Part shown: piece by piece, positions 40,535 through 48,680 of the stretch
How the letters are laid out: each line of letters opens with the position of its first letter
Position numbering within the stretch: the stretch's first letter is position 1
DNA from: Euryarchaeota archaeon
GTDB taxonomy: Archaea; Thermoplasmatota; SW-10-69-26; JACQPN01
Assembly (NCBI GenBank): GCA_016207515.1
Contig: JACQPN010000021.1
Coordinates: forward strand, 1 to 64,000
Length of the DNA stretch: 64,000 bases
Direction of reading: 5' to 3'
The notes under the pieces: generated by a model
Databases searched by the model: none
The model's input: only the letters and a program-made list of their open reading frames with translations
What the model was told of the DNA's origin: nothing
Program-made: the position numbers and the translations under genes

Positions 40535-41815
40535 ATGAGGCCGATGATCCAGGGTTCGGAGCACGAATACACGCTCTACAGCCAGAAGATGAACCCGATC
40601 GGTGTCGACCCGCACAGGTTGGCCCTTGAGATACTCCGGGGCTCCGACCTAGCGCTTCAAGGGGAATACCTGAAGGACGGTGCTCGCGCGTATTTCGACG
40701 TCGGCCACTTGGAGATCTCGACTCCGGAGGTCGACAATTTCATGGACCTCGTGCGATGGGAGAAGGCCGGTGAGAAGATCGTCGACCTCCTTCGTTTGAA
40801 ACTCGAGAGCGACCACGGCGTCAAGATCAACGCGTACAAGAACAACACCGACCCGGACGGCGTCTCCTATGGGAGCCACGAGAACTACTGTGTCTCCCGT
40901 CAGTTGGCCTTCCCGGACACTTTCATCAAGAAGCTCGCCCCCCACCTCATCTCGCGGATAATCTACTGCGGGTCGGGCGACATCATCGAGCAGAAGTACG
41001 TGCTCTCGCCGTGCGCATACCTCACGAGCCAGATGGTCTCCGGAGGCAACCTCTACAACACCGGGGTGCTGCACACGCGCGACGAGCCCCACGCAGACCC
41101 GTCCCGCTTCAGGCGCCTCCACGTGATAATCGGCGACGCGTTGATGAGCGAGGTCTCCATCATGCTTCGCTCCTTCACGACCAGCATGGTGCTTCGCGGT
41201 ATGGAAGAGGGCCGTTTCGAGGACGCCCCCGAATTCGCGGAGCCGCTACGTGACCTTTGGAAGATGGTGGAGACACTCGACCCTCTGAAGTGGAAGTTCG
41301 AGATGAAGGACGGCAAGAGCCAGTCTCCGATGGACGTGCAGCGCTATTATATGCGCCACGTGGAGGACATGATAGATACGCAGGAGGAGAAGGAGGCCTT
41401 CGCGCTCTGGGAATGGGTCCTTGAGAAACTCGAGAAGGGGGCGATGAAGGACCTCGCCCGCAAAGTGGAGTGGGCGGCGCGCCTTTACGAGGTGGAGCGC
41501 CAGATCGTTCTCAAGGGACGCGCGGAGAACGTGGAACTCGCCGCCGTGAAACAGTACTCGGAACTGAACGAAGGCCGCAGCCTCTACTATAAGCTGCAGA
41601 ACGAAGGGAAGATCGACCGCGTCATCACGGACAAGGAGATCAAGTTCGCGATAAACAACCCGCCTCCGAACACCAGAGCCGCCGCGAGGGTCAAGATCCT
41701 CGACGAGTACGAGGCGGCGAGCGTCGATTGGGCCGAGATACGGATCATGACGGAGGACGGCGGTTCGGAGACGATAGAGCTCCCGGACCCGTACTCGACG
41801 AAGGTGCCCATATGA
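40535..41815 (+). CDS. pafA: Pup-ligase (PafA/Dop family) homologue
   Basis: PafA activates the C-terminal glutamate of Pup with ATP and joins it to substrate lysines; Dop deamidates or removes Pup. The 426-aa product keeps the family signature throughout: metal-binding GSEHEY (Glu9, Glu11), YFDVGHLEISTPE with catalytic-base Asp55, YKNNTDPDG-VSYGSHENY (101-118), TRDEPHAD (181-188), RRLHVIIGD (193-201) and the C-terminal region with VDWAEIRI. DVG rather than DHA, and the lack of a long loop insertion, point to the ligase branch. SD GGGGAGGAG precedes ATG 40535. Archaeal occurrence is unexpected. The specific modifier is not identified. Confidence 0.92.
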   Translation: MRPMIQGSEHEYTLYSQKMNPIGVDPHRLALEILRGSDLALQGEYLKDGARAYFDVGHLEISTPEVDNFMDLVRWEKAGEKIVDLLRLKLESDHGVKINAYKNNTDPDGVSYGSHENYCVSRQLAFPDTFIKKLAPHLISRIIYCGSGDIIEQKYVLSPCAYLTSQMVSGGNLYNTGVLHTRDEPHADPSRFRRLHVIIGDALMSEVSIMLRSFTTSMVLRGMEEGRFEDAPEFAEPLRDLWKMVETLDPLKWKFEMKDGKSQSPMDVQRYYMRHVEDMIDTQEEKEAFALWEWVLEKLEKGAMKDLARKVEWAARLYEVERQIVLKGRAENVELAAVKQYSELNEGRSLYYKLQNEGKIDRVITDKEIKFAINNPPPNTRAAARVKILDEYEAASVDWAEIRIMTEDGGSETIELPDPYSTKVPI

Positions 41816-41931
41816 CGCGCATGAGGATGAGAGCCTTGCAACAGGGGTCCACCGCAACGCTCAAAGGGTCACAAGCGGAATGGGATATGACGCAAGGGAC
41901 GAGACACCAAAGCACGCCAGCGAGAGACTAA
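41812..41931 (+). CDS. Possible 39-aa hydrophilic protein overlapping pafA stop
   Basis: ATG 41812 overlaps the pafA stop as ATGA, the geometry of translational coupling, and opens a 39-codon frame (MTRMRMRALQQGS... ending TPARD). The peptide is polar and basic with no hydrophobic core, so it is probably disordered. It does not end in the Gly-Gly-Glu/Gln expected of Pup. It ends 1 nt before the 60-aa ORF. It could be a real small protein or merely a translated spacer. Confidence 0.35.
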   Translation: MTRMRMRALQQGSTATLKGSQAEWDMTQGTRHQSTPARD

Positions 41932-41932
41932 G

Positions 41933-42115
41933 ATGACCGAGACAAGACTGAAGAAGAAACAGAAGAAAGACAAGACGTCCGAGGTCAAATTCGACGTCGG
42001 CGAATCGTTCGACGCCGCCTCAGCGAAGGACAAGGACTTCGACCTCGACCTCGAGGCCAGCCGGTTCCAGGGAAAGAAGGGACAGGCCGGCACGAGGAGC
42101 AAGTCGAGCGGCTGA
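41933..42115 (+). CDS. 60-aa highly charged disordered protein, candidate modifier
   Basis: The frame starts with a Lys-rich block (KKKQKKDK), has an acidic centre (FDVGESFDAAS, KDKDFDLDLEA) and ends with RFQGKKGQ-AGTRSKSSG. Size, charge and lack of hydrophobic core resemble Pup and UBact, small disordered modifiers ligated by PafA-type enzymes, and it sits directly behind the PafA homologue. However, the encoded C-terminus is Gly, not the Glu/Gln needed for ligation. Internal KKGQ is loosely like the Pup end. Processing, or a modifier elsewhere in the genome, would be required. Existence as a gene is likely; function is speculative. Confidence 0.6.
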   Translation: MTETRLKKKQKKDKTSEVKFDVGESFDAASAKDKDFDLDLEASRFQGKKGQAGTRSKSSG

Positions 42116-42232
42116 AGCTCAGGAGCGTGACGGCGGCATTGATTCCAGTTCCGTGACGACAAACCCGCAATGGCCGCCGGCACTCGTTGCTCCGGGCATC
42201 CGAACCGTGGGCGCCGCGCTTTTGCCAACCCC

Positions 42233-42239
42233 TAAATAA
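42233..42239 (+). promoter_or_regulatory. TATA box of the presenilin-like protease gene
   Basis: TAAATAA within CCCCTAAATAACC lies 26 nt before ATG 42265 (gap 42240-42264). It predicts a near-leaderless mRNA and an independent promoter from the pafA operon. Confidence 0.6.
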
Positions 42240-42264
42240 CCCCACCTTGATAGCGGCGCGACCC

Positions 42265-43275
42265 ATGGTGGAAACGGCCGAGGCTACGTCTTCTCCCCCA
42301 ACGCCCATCGACTTCAACAGCGACGTGAAGCCCGCGCTCTTCATGGCGGTCCTTTTTCTCGTTGCGCTGTCGCTCGCGGTCGCGATCACGCCCATCTATG
42401 TCGATCAGGGCCTCCAGCTTACCGACGATCCGCAGGACGTCGTGAATCCTGCGATATACCTCGTGTTCGTGATCGCCTTCACGGCCGTCATCCTCGTGAT
42501 TGTGAGACTCGGCCGTGAGAAGGTCGTGAAGTACATCATCCTGGGCGCGGTGTTCACGTCCATCAATTACGTGTTCTGGCCGCTCCTGAACCTCGTCACA
42601 CGCGCAGAGGTCGCTGGAGTGAGCATCGCCCTTGCGGTTTCCATCGTCCTCTCCGCCGCGATGGTCATTCTATTGTACTACTACCCCGAGTGGTGGGTCA
42701 TCGACGCGGTCGGGGTAGCCGTCGCGGCCGGTGCCGCGGCGCTCTTCGGGATCTCGTTCGGGCTCTTGCCTTCGATCCTGCTCCTTGCCGGTTTCGCCAT
42801 CTACGACGCGATCGCCGTCTATCGCACGAAGCACATGATAGACCTCGCCGACTCCGTCCTGGACATGCACCTGCCAATAATGCTCGTGGTGCCGAAGTCG
42901 AAGGGCTATTCGTTTCGCAAGGAAGCGGCGAGGTTGAAGGAGAAATTGAAGGAAGGAGAGGAGCGCGACGCCATGTTCATGGGGCTCGGGGACATCGTGA
43001 TCCCGGCCGTGCTCGTGATATCGAGCATCCGGTTCCTGCCGATGTTCCCGGCGAACGCGGCCGACGTCTTCGGCATCGCGCCTTTCATGTTCGTCGCACT
43101 CGGGACGACGGTCGGGATATTCGCCGGTTACGCGCTCCTCATGTACTTCGTGTTTTCGGGCCGTCCACAGGCTGGCTTGCCGAGCCTCAACGGTGGAGCG
43201 CTGGTCGGTTTTCTCCTGACTGCCGTCCCATTATATGGTCTAGGGCCGCTCACCAGTTTCAACCTAGGATTCTGA
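42265..43275 (+). CDS. Presenilin/signal-peptide-peptidase-like intramembrane aspartyl protease
   Basis: The 336-aa protein has about nine membrane helices and the catalytic motifs of family A22: YD (AIYDAIAVY, Asp181), GLGD (MGLGDIVIP, Asp243) and a PAL-like site reading PSL (about 306-308). A basic cytoplasmic loop (210-235) lies between the two Asp helices, as in archaeal PSH proteins. Such enzymes cleave membrane-protein helices, for example leftover signal peptides. ATG 42265 is fixed by the TATA box. The exported-protein load of this genome gives many possible substrates. Placement after the tagging module may be functional or chance. Confidence 0.9.
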   Translation: MVETAEATSSPPTPIDFNSDVKPALFMAVLFLVALSLAVAITPIYVDQGLQLTDDPQDVVNPAIYLVFVIAFTAVILVIVRLGREKVVKYIILGAVFTSINYVFWPLLNLVTRAEVAGVSIALAVSIVLSAAMVILLYYYPEWWVIDAVGVAVAAGAAALFGISFGLLPSILLLAGFAIYDAIAVYRTKHMIDLADSVLDMHLPIMLVVPKSKGYSFRKEAARLKEKLKEGEERDAMFMGLGDIVIPAVLVISSIRFLPMFPANAADVFGIAPFMFVALGTTVGIFAGYALLMYFVFSGRPQAGLPSLNGGALVGFLLTAVPLYGLGPLTSFNLGF

Positions 43276-43571
43276 CCGCGGACGAGGTCCGGGTCATCGC
43301 TAGGTTGAATGCGGCGATGTTCGCCGCGGCGGCATCCTTCGCCCTGCTGAGCGCTGTCAGCGCGACCCGTAGGGGACGCCTGCGCGCGGCCGTACACCGC
43401 ACCGGCGGAGCCCCCACGAGGAACGCGCCTTTCACATGCACAGGCGCCTGACGGGCGATGTTCACCGTCTGTACAAGCGCTTCCACTGATCGGACTCGTA
43501 GAGTCTTACCATGGAAATACAGTGTTCCACCCCCTGGGGCGGTCGTTTTGTGATTCCCGCCGCGCGGCGTG
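43276..43571. other. Intergenic region after the presenilin-like gene
   Basis: Nothing is firmly supported. A plus-strand frame here (about 43309-43451, containing AAAASFALLSAVSATRR) could encode a short hydrophobic peptide, but it has no start signal and no match I know. No terminator hairpin with a T-tract is evident. Confidence 0.4.
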
Positions 43572-43757
43572 CTAGAGCCGCTCGGCTATCATCATCGCGC
43601 CCCAGACTATTGCCGCGACGCCCGTTAGGGTCTCGAGGGTCATGAGACGCACGAGAAGCAGTATGCCCAGAAGGATGAGCACGCCGCCCGCGATCTCTCT
43701 TGTCAGTCCGTACTTCTTTGCAGTTCTTTCAACGGTAGCTTCCATGTTGTTTGCCAC
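43572..43757 (-). CDS. Small two-helix membrane protein
   Basis: The 61-aa product has an N-terminal amphipathic stretch (EATVERTAKKYGLTREIAG) and one long or two short membrane helices (GGVLILLGILLLVRL and LTGVAAIVWGAMMIAERL). A TATA-like CTCTTATAGCC (about 43780-43790) sits about 25 nt before GTG 43757, consistent with a leaderless message; ATG 43745 is the alternative. Small proteins of this build are common and unassigned in archaea. Confidence 0.65.
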   Translation of the reverse strand: MANNMEATVERTAKKYGLTREIAGGVLILLGILLLVRLMTLETLTGVAAIVWGAMMIAERL

Positions 43758-43918
43758 CGGCCCTGAAGCGGCGCCCGAGGCTATAAGAGGGTTCCGGGTC
43801 GAGGTTCGAAGGGTCTAGTGATGATACATGAATCCCACGGCGCCAGAACATGGTACAAGTAGGCGAAGGCTGGATATGTACGGAAAGGTATCAACGGTGC
43901 CGGTGGCGACCTTGGTTG

Positions 43919-44830
43919 ATGGTGCGTGATGGCAAGATGAGGGGAAAGATCGCGAAGCCTTACGGCACGTCGGATTCCCGCGCGGCGGATTCCCAGGTTG
44001 GCAAGGCGTCGGTGAGTCTCTACAACGAAGACTGCGTCGCCGGCATGCAAAGACGCCTCAAGCCACGCTCCGTGGATGTCGTGGTCACATCTCCACCGTA
44101 CAACCTCGGCATCAAGTACGGGACCTACGTGGACTCCGGCTCGCGCTCCGAATACTTGTCGTGGCTCGGCCGCTTCGCGATCGCGTTGAAGGAAGTGTTG
44201 GCCGATGAAGGATCTTTCTTCTTGAACATCGGGAGCAAACCGTCGGATCCTTGGGTGCCCTTCGAGGTCGCATCCGAGATGCGAAAACACTTCGAACTCC
44301 AGAACGTCATCCATTGGGTCAAGTCCATCGCTATCGACAAGGACGCGGTGGGAGATTACGACGTGCTCAAGGGAGACGCATCGTTTGGCCACTTCAAGCC
44401 GATAAACAGCCCCCGGTTCCTCAACGACTGCCATGAATTCATCTTCCACTTCACGAAGACCGGTGGAGTGCCGCTCGACCGGCTCGCGATCGGCGTCGGG
44501 TACCAGGACAAATCCAACGTCAGGCGATGGAAGGGCGCGGGAAACGACGTCCGTTGCCGTGGAAACACCTGGTTCGTCCCCTACGAGACGATCCAATCAC
44601 GCGACAAGGACCGGCCGCATCCGGCGACTTTTCCCGTGGAACTGGCCAGGAAATGCATCCTGCTCCATGGAAAGGAGAGGACCCGGCTTGTGCTCGACCC
44701 CTTCCTTGGCATCGGCAACGCCGGGCTTGCGGCCGCGTCGCTCCAAAAAGACTTCGCCGGGTTCGAGATCGACAAGGACTACTTCGGCACGGCGGAAGCC
44801 GCGATACGCGGTCCCAAGGGCGATCTCTAA
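43919..44830 (+). CDS. Orphan DNA methyltransferase, beta-class (N4-cytosine or N6-adenine)
   Basis: The 303-aa protein has catalytic motif IV TSPPYN (about residues 57-62) before the SAM-binding motif I region DPFLGIGNAGLAA (about 261-273). This is the order of beta-class DNA methyltransferases such as RsrI or PvuII types. The central block (HWVKSI, FGHFKPINSPRFLNDCHEFIFHFTK) is typical of this class. No restriction endonuclease or specificity gene is adjacent, so it is probably a solitary, possibly epigenetic or protective, methyltransferase. ATG 43919 or 43937 are the likely starts; an upstream extension lacks family similarity. TSPPY does not separate m4C from m6A. Confidence 0.88.
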   Translation: MVRDGKMRGKIAKPYGTSDSRAADSQVGKASVSLYNEDCVAGMQRRLKPRSVDVVVTSPPYNLGIKYGTYVDSGSRSEYLSWLGRFAIALKEVLADEGSFFLNIGSKPSDPWVPFEVASEMRKHFELQNVIHWVKSIAIDKDAVGDYDVLKGDASFGHFKPINSPRFLNDCHEFIFHFTKTGGVPLDRLAIGVGYQDKSNVRRWKGAGNDVRCRGNTWFVPYETIQSRDKDRPHPATFPVELARKCILLHGKERTRLVLDPFLGIGNAGLAAASLQKDFAGFEIDKDYFGTAEAAIRGPKGDL

Positions 44831-44839
44831 GCGTCGAAG

Positions 44840-44965
44840 CTAGGCTATATTCTCCTTCTTCGCGCATTCGGGGCAAAGGTTGACGCGCTCCCCGCCCGGT
44901 CTAGTTATCCTGTACTTTACCGATGCCGCCTCGATCATCTTTCCGCAGTTCGCGCAATTGTGCAT
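44840..44965 (-). CDS. 41-aa zinc-ribbon protein in operon with GlcD-GlcF fusion
   Basis: ATG 44965 lies 4 nt after the stop of the upstream dehydrogenase gene. The product opens MHNCANCGKMIEA and closes with LCPECAKKENIA: two CxxC knuckles (C4/C7 and C31/C34) about 24 residues apart, a complete small zinc ribbon with a basic beta-hairpin between. It is too short for most gene callers. The tight spacing implies co-transcription. The role could be RNA or DNA contact, or a stabilising partner; there is no direct evidence. Confidence 0.7.
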   Translation of the reverse strand: MHNCANCGKMIEAASVKYRITRPGGERVNLCPECAKKENIA

Positions 44966-44969
44966 GGCT

Positions 44970-47576
44970 TCACCGTGATGAGAGCAGGGAGGCGCCTCGG
45001 AGGCTCTCCGCGACGAGTTGAACGATGTGCTTCACTTCTTTCTTTCCGTCCATCCGGGTCATTAGCTGCATCTGGCAGAAGGGGGAACTGGTCACCACCG
45101 CGTCCGCGGCCCCGGACTCGATCTTTCCGCAGGAGGCCTCGAAGAGCTTCTTCGAGACCTCGTCTTTCACGAGACCGTAGCCTAGCCCTGCTCCGCAGCA
45201 GCCCTGTTCGTCGGTCGTGGGGAGCAGTTCCACATCGGGAAGCGACTTTAGTAGTCGCAGAGTCTCCTTCCCATCGCCCTGCGCGCTCAAAGCACAGGGC
45301 ATGAGGTAGCGGACCTTGCGTTTGGGACCGGTCCGTTCCGGGAACTTCACCTTCGCCTCGTCCAGGAAGAATTCGGCGAAATCGTAGACGCGTCGAGCCA
45401 CTGCACGGGCTTTTTCCCTGTATTCCTCGTCGTCAGGAAATAGCGTCTCGTAGTGGCGGAGCATGTAAGCGCACTGGGGCGCCGTCGTCACGATCTTTTC
45501 GTGCTTCAAGAGGCTGTCGATGTTCTCCTTCGCGTGCGCTTTCGCCTCGGTGGTGTGGCCGAAATTCAATCGGGCGGCCCCGCAGCATTTTTGCTTTGGC
45601 AGAGCTAGCTCGACGTTCGCCTTGTTGAGGATCTCCTGCAGGTCCTCGGCCACCCCCGAGATGAGGAGGTTCTCGCAGCAACCGTAGAAGTACGCGGCCT
45701 CGGCGTCGCGCTTGCGCCGCGTCTCGCCCAGCGTCTCGACCCGCTGGGGGACGCGCGCCTTTCCGGCTAGCGTATAGACGATGCTCGTCGCGAAGCCGCC
45801 GTCGTCGGTCGTCTCCACTATCTTTGCAAGCGGTGTGGGATACCTCGCTCTCGATTCGAGGATCGTCTGCGGGACATCAACGCCGGTGGGGCAGGCGGGT
45901 AGGCACAGTTTGCACTCGATGCAGTAATCCGTGAAGCCGCGGCCCGCCGCGTCCTTCTCGCTCGCAAGGCGCACCCAACCGCGCGGCCCGTACTGCTCCT
46001 CGTTGAAGATCTCGTGGACGGGGCATGCGTCGTTGCAAGCGCCGCAGCCGATGCAGGCGCTCGTGGACTTGAAGGCGTCGAGCGCGATTTCGCCGCCCGC
46101 TCCCGCCCACAGGACGTCAGGGTTGAGGATCCCGGACGGGTCGATCAATCTCTTCGCTTCAAGGGTGAGGGCGGAGGGCTTCTCTCCGTTCCTTTCGGCC
46201 GAATACCGTCCGCTTCCTCCGAGGGGGCGGTGCCGACCGCCGTACTCGATGGCGCGTTTCGAAAAGCGGTCGCGCGTCTCGACCGATTCCTTGAGCGATC
46301 CGCCGTAGAGCGGGATGACGAGAGTGGTCTCCGTGCCGAAGACGGCGTAACTCGGGACGAGGTTCTTCTGCTCTTTTCCCACGGCGTCCGCCGTCTTGAT
46401 GAACGCGGACAGTTTGTCGGATGGGATCTCGTATGCACCGAGGGAGAACGGCGCTTGCCGTGACTTGCGCCCGTTCTGGTGAAGGCCGCGCAACGCGATC
46501 CTCGCAAGCGAGTTGAAATCGTCAAGGTCCTCGGGCGTCCCGGCGCGCGTCTTCTCGGCGAGTCTGAAAGAGGATAGTTTCGAATCGATGGTCGGGGGAA
46601 GGTCGCCGAGGTTGTCCCCGAGGAATTCCGCGACGATGAGTGCCTCGCACGTCTTGTCCACTTTGAGGCGACGCCGGTCGGTCGTTTCAAGCGCGTTCTG
46701 GTCGAGAAGTTCCACGGAGGTGGCTCCAAGCCCAGCAAGTTCGCCCCCTACCTTCGCCGCGTCTTCGATGCGGGCAGCCTGCACCACCGCCATGACTTCC
46801 TGCTTCGGCCTCTCGAGAAGGCGCAGCTTGATCTCCGTGACGATGCCGAAAGTGCCCTCGGTGCCGACGAAGAGGCGGGTGAGGTCGGTCTTTCCGCCGG
46901 CCGATCCTGCCTGGAATTCCGTGACACTGGCGAACCGCCCGTCTTTTCGGGCTTTCTGGGCCTCGCCCGCTGCGAGTTTCGCGACCGCCGCCGCAAGTGC
47001 GGGTTGGCCTTCCATGAGCGTTTGAAGTTCTTCTGATTTGGAATCGAATTGCCGCGCGACGATTTCCGCGCCCGTGGGGAGGACGACCTTGAGCTCAAGT
47101 ACGAAGTTCCCGGTCGTCCCGTACTTCGGTGAGCGCGCGCCGAAGGCGTTGGTCGCCACCATCCCGCCGATGGTGCAATACGGAGCGCTCGCGGGATTCA
47201 CAGGGAAGAAGAGCCCGTTCCTTCTTGCCGAGCGCTCAAGGTCGGAAAGACGCGCTCCAGGTCTCACGCGCATCGTCTTCTCCTCCTTGTTGACCTCGAC
47301 GACGCCGTTGAATTTGGAGAATTCCAGTACGATGCCCGTCCCGATCGCCCCGCCGCCGAGGTTCGAGCCCGCGCCCCGTGGGGTCACGGAGATCCCTTTC
47401 GCGGCCGCGAACACGACGACCTTCTTCACGTCGTCGGCTTCGCGCACGAAGACGACGGCGCGCGGCTGGATCTGGTACGGTCCTGCGTCGGTGGAGTACG
47501 ATGTCAGCGTTCCCGCGTCTGTAGCGACACGGCCTGGGGCAAGAAGCGCCTCCAACTCGGTTTCCAATGAAGACAA
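44970..47576 (-). CDS. GlcD-GlcF fusion: FAD-linked 2-hydroxyacid dehydrogenase with Fe-S/CCG domains
   Basis: The 868-aa protein joins a GlcD/D-LDH-like flavoprotein and a GlcF-like electron carrier. FAD-binding type 4 domain: RGAGSNLGGG, NPASAPYCTIGGMVATNAFG. FAD-oxidase C-terminal domain follows to about residue 510. Then two 4Fe-4S motifs (CIGCGACNDACP and CIECKLCLPACP), and two cysteine-rich CCG domains (YGCCENL...KCCGAA and MPCALSA...GCCGAG) like HdrB/GlcF. It probably oxidises D-lactate, glycolate or another 2-hydroxyacid and passes electrons to quinone or ETF. TTG 47576 lies about 35 nt after TTTTAAAGG, and longer starts would overlap the promoter. Confidence 0.9.
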   Translation of the reverse strand: MSSLETELEALLAPGRVATDAGTLTSYSTDAGPYQIQPRAVVFVREADDVKKVVVFAAAKGISVTPRGAGSNLGGGAIGTGIVLEFSKFNGVVEVNKEEKTMRVRPGARLSDLERSARRNGLFFPVNPASAPYCTIGGMVATNAFGARSPKYGTTGNFVLELKVVLPTGAEIVARQFDSKSEELQTLMEGQPALAAAVAKLAAGEAQKARKDGRFASVTEFQAGSAGGKTDLTRLFVGTEGTFGIVTEIKLRLLERPKQEVMAVVQAARIEDAAKVGGELAGLGATSVELLDQNALETTDRRRLKVDKTCEALIVAEFLGDNLGDLPPTIDSKLSSFRLAEKTRAGTPEDLDDFNSLARIALRGLHQNGRKSRQAPFSLGAYEIPSDKLSAFIKTADAVGKEQKNLVPSYAVFGTETTLVIPLYGGSLKESVETRDRFSKRAIEYGGRHRPLGGSGRYSAERNGEKPSALTLEAKRLIDPSGILNPDVLWAGAGGEIALDAFKSTSACIGCGACNDACPVHEIFNEEQYGPRGWVRLASEKDAAGRGFTDYCIECKLCLPACPTGVDVPQTILESRARYPTPLAKIVETTDDGGFATSIVYTLAGKARVPQRVETLGETRRKRDAEAAYFYGCCENLLISGVAEDLQEILNKANVELALPKQKCCGAARLNFGHTTEAKAHAKENIDSLLKHEKIVTTAPQCAYMLRHYETLFPDDEEYREKARAVARRVYDFAEFFLDEAKVKFPERTGPKRKVRYLMPCALSAQGDGKETLRLLKSLPDVELLPTTDEQGCCGAGLGYGLVKDEVSKKLFEASCGKIESGAADAVVTSSPFCQMQLMTRMDGKKEVKHIVQLVAESLRGASLLSSR

Positions 47577-47774
47577 CTGGACCGCTCTGCAATCCAATGA
47601 TGGTCTCGCCTTTAAAACTATCGCGGCCGGGAGCAAGCCCGTCGCAAAACGCAGTCGCATTCCAATCTTTGCGCGCGATAATAGTCGGGGCAGATCGCCG
47701 CGGCCTTCGATTCAGGTCTTCAAGTCGTGACAAACGGTTAAATCGGTCCCCTCTTATTGCGCGCTGGTAAGCCA

Positions 47775-48680
47775 ATGTCCAAAATAGGATTCGTCGGAGC
47801 AGGCAAGGTCGGCGCGTCGGCGGCGTTCTCCCTCATCCACATGATGGAACCCGACGAGATGAGCATCGTTGACATCGTGGAAAACCTTGCCACGGGCGAG
47901 GCGATGGACCTCAACACCGCCGCGGCCGCGATGGGGAAGAAGACCGTGATCCGGGGCGGCAAGGACTACTCGCTCCTCGCGGGGTCTGACCTCGTGGTGG
48001 TCGCCGCCGGGTTCCCGAGAAAGCCGGGGATGACCCGCCTTGACCTACTCACCAAAAATATCGACATCACGCGCGACGTCGTCAAGAACATCGTCGCCCA
48101 CGCTCCCGCGGCCCACATCTTCTACGTCGCCAACCCCGTCGACGTGTTGACGTATGCCGCCTGGAAGATCAGCGGCAAGCCCCGAAACGAGGTCTATGGG
48201 ATGGGGGCCTTCCATGACACGGTGAGGCTTTGGGACGTCCTTCGGGACAATTACCACGTGAAGTCCCCCGACGCGTACATCTTGGGCGAACACGGGGAGA
48301 CGATGTTTCCCGCCCGCTCGGTCGCGAACGTCGGCTCGGCGAAGGTGGAATGGAGCACTATCGGGGAGACCGTGCGCGGCCGCGCCGCGAAGATAATCGA
48401 ACTCAAGGGCGCCACGTACTTCGCGCCGGCGGTAGCCATCGCCATCCAGGTCAAGTCGGTCCTGAACAACGAGAGGCGCCTGCTCCCGACGAGCTGCGTC
48501 CTGCAAGGCGAGTATGGGTTGAACGACGTTGCGATCGGCGTGCCCGCTATCCTCGGAAGGAACGGCATGGAGCGCGTTGTCGAGCTTCCCCTCGACAAGG
48601 ACGACGCGGCGCACTTGCACAAGAGCGCGGCGGCAGTGAAGGAAAAGATAAACGAGGTCGCGGACAAGATCAAGGCGTAG
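47775..48680 (+). CDS. mdh: NAD-dependent malate dehydrogenase (LDH/MDH family)
   Basis: The 301-aa enzyme has the Rossmann GAGKVGAS (residues 8-15) and Asp33 at the end of the second strand, favouring NAD over NADP. The mobile loop FPRKPGMTRLD has Arg at the position that selects malate rather than lactate, NPVD follows, and the catalytic His is in GEHGET. It interconverts malate and oxaloacetate in the TCA cycle. ATG 47775 starts the Rossmann strand directly; an upstream in-frame ATG (47757) adds six residues. A/T box GGTTAAATCGG lies near 47733-47743. Confidence 0.95.
   Translation: MSKIGFVGAGKVGASAAFSLIHMMEPDEMSIVDIVENLATGEAMDLNTAAAAMGKKTVIRGGKDYSLLAGSDLVVVAAGFPRKPGMTRLDLLTKNIDITRDVVKNIVAHAPAAHIFYVANPVDVLTYAAWKISGKPRNEVYGMGAFHDTVRLWDVLRDNYHVKSPDAYILGEHGETMFPARSVANVGSAKVEWSTIGETVRGRAAKIIELKGATYFAPAVAIAIQVKSVLNNERRLLPTSCVLQGEYGLNDVAIGVPAILGRNGMERVVELPLDKDDAAHLHKSAAAVKEKINEVADKIKA

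Noticed and set aside
40535-41815. Calling the PafA homologue a glutamate-cysteine ligase or glutamine synthetase
   Set aside because: It shares the fold superfamily, but TRDEPHAD, SYGSHENY and RRLHVIIGD are specific to PafA/Dop.
43309-43451. Short hydrophobic plus-strand frame after the presenilin-like gene
   Set aside because: No SD or TATA at a suitable distance, Arg-rich second half, and no known relative; possible but unsupported.
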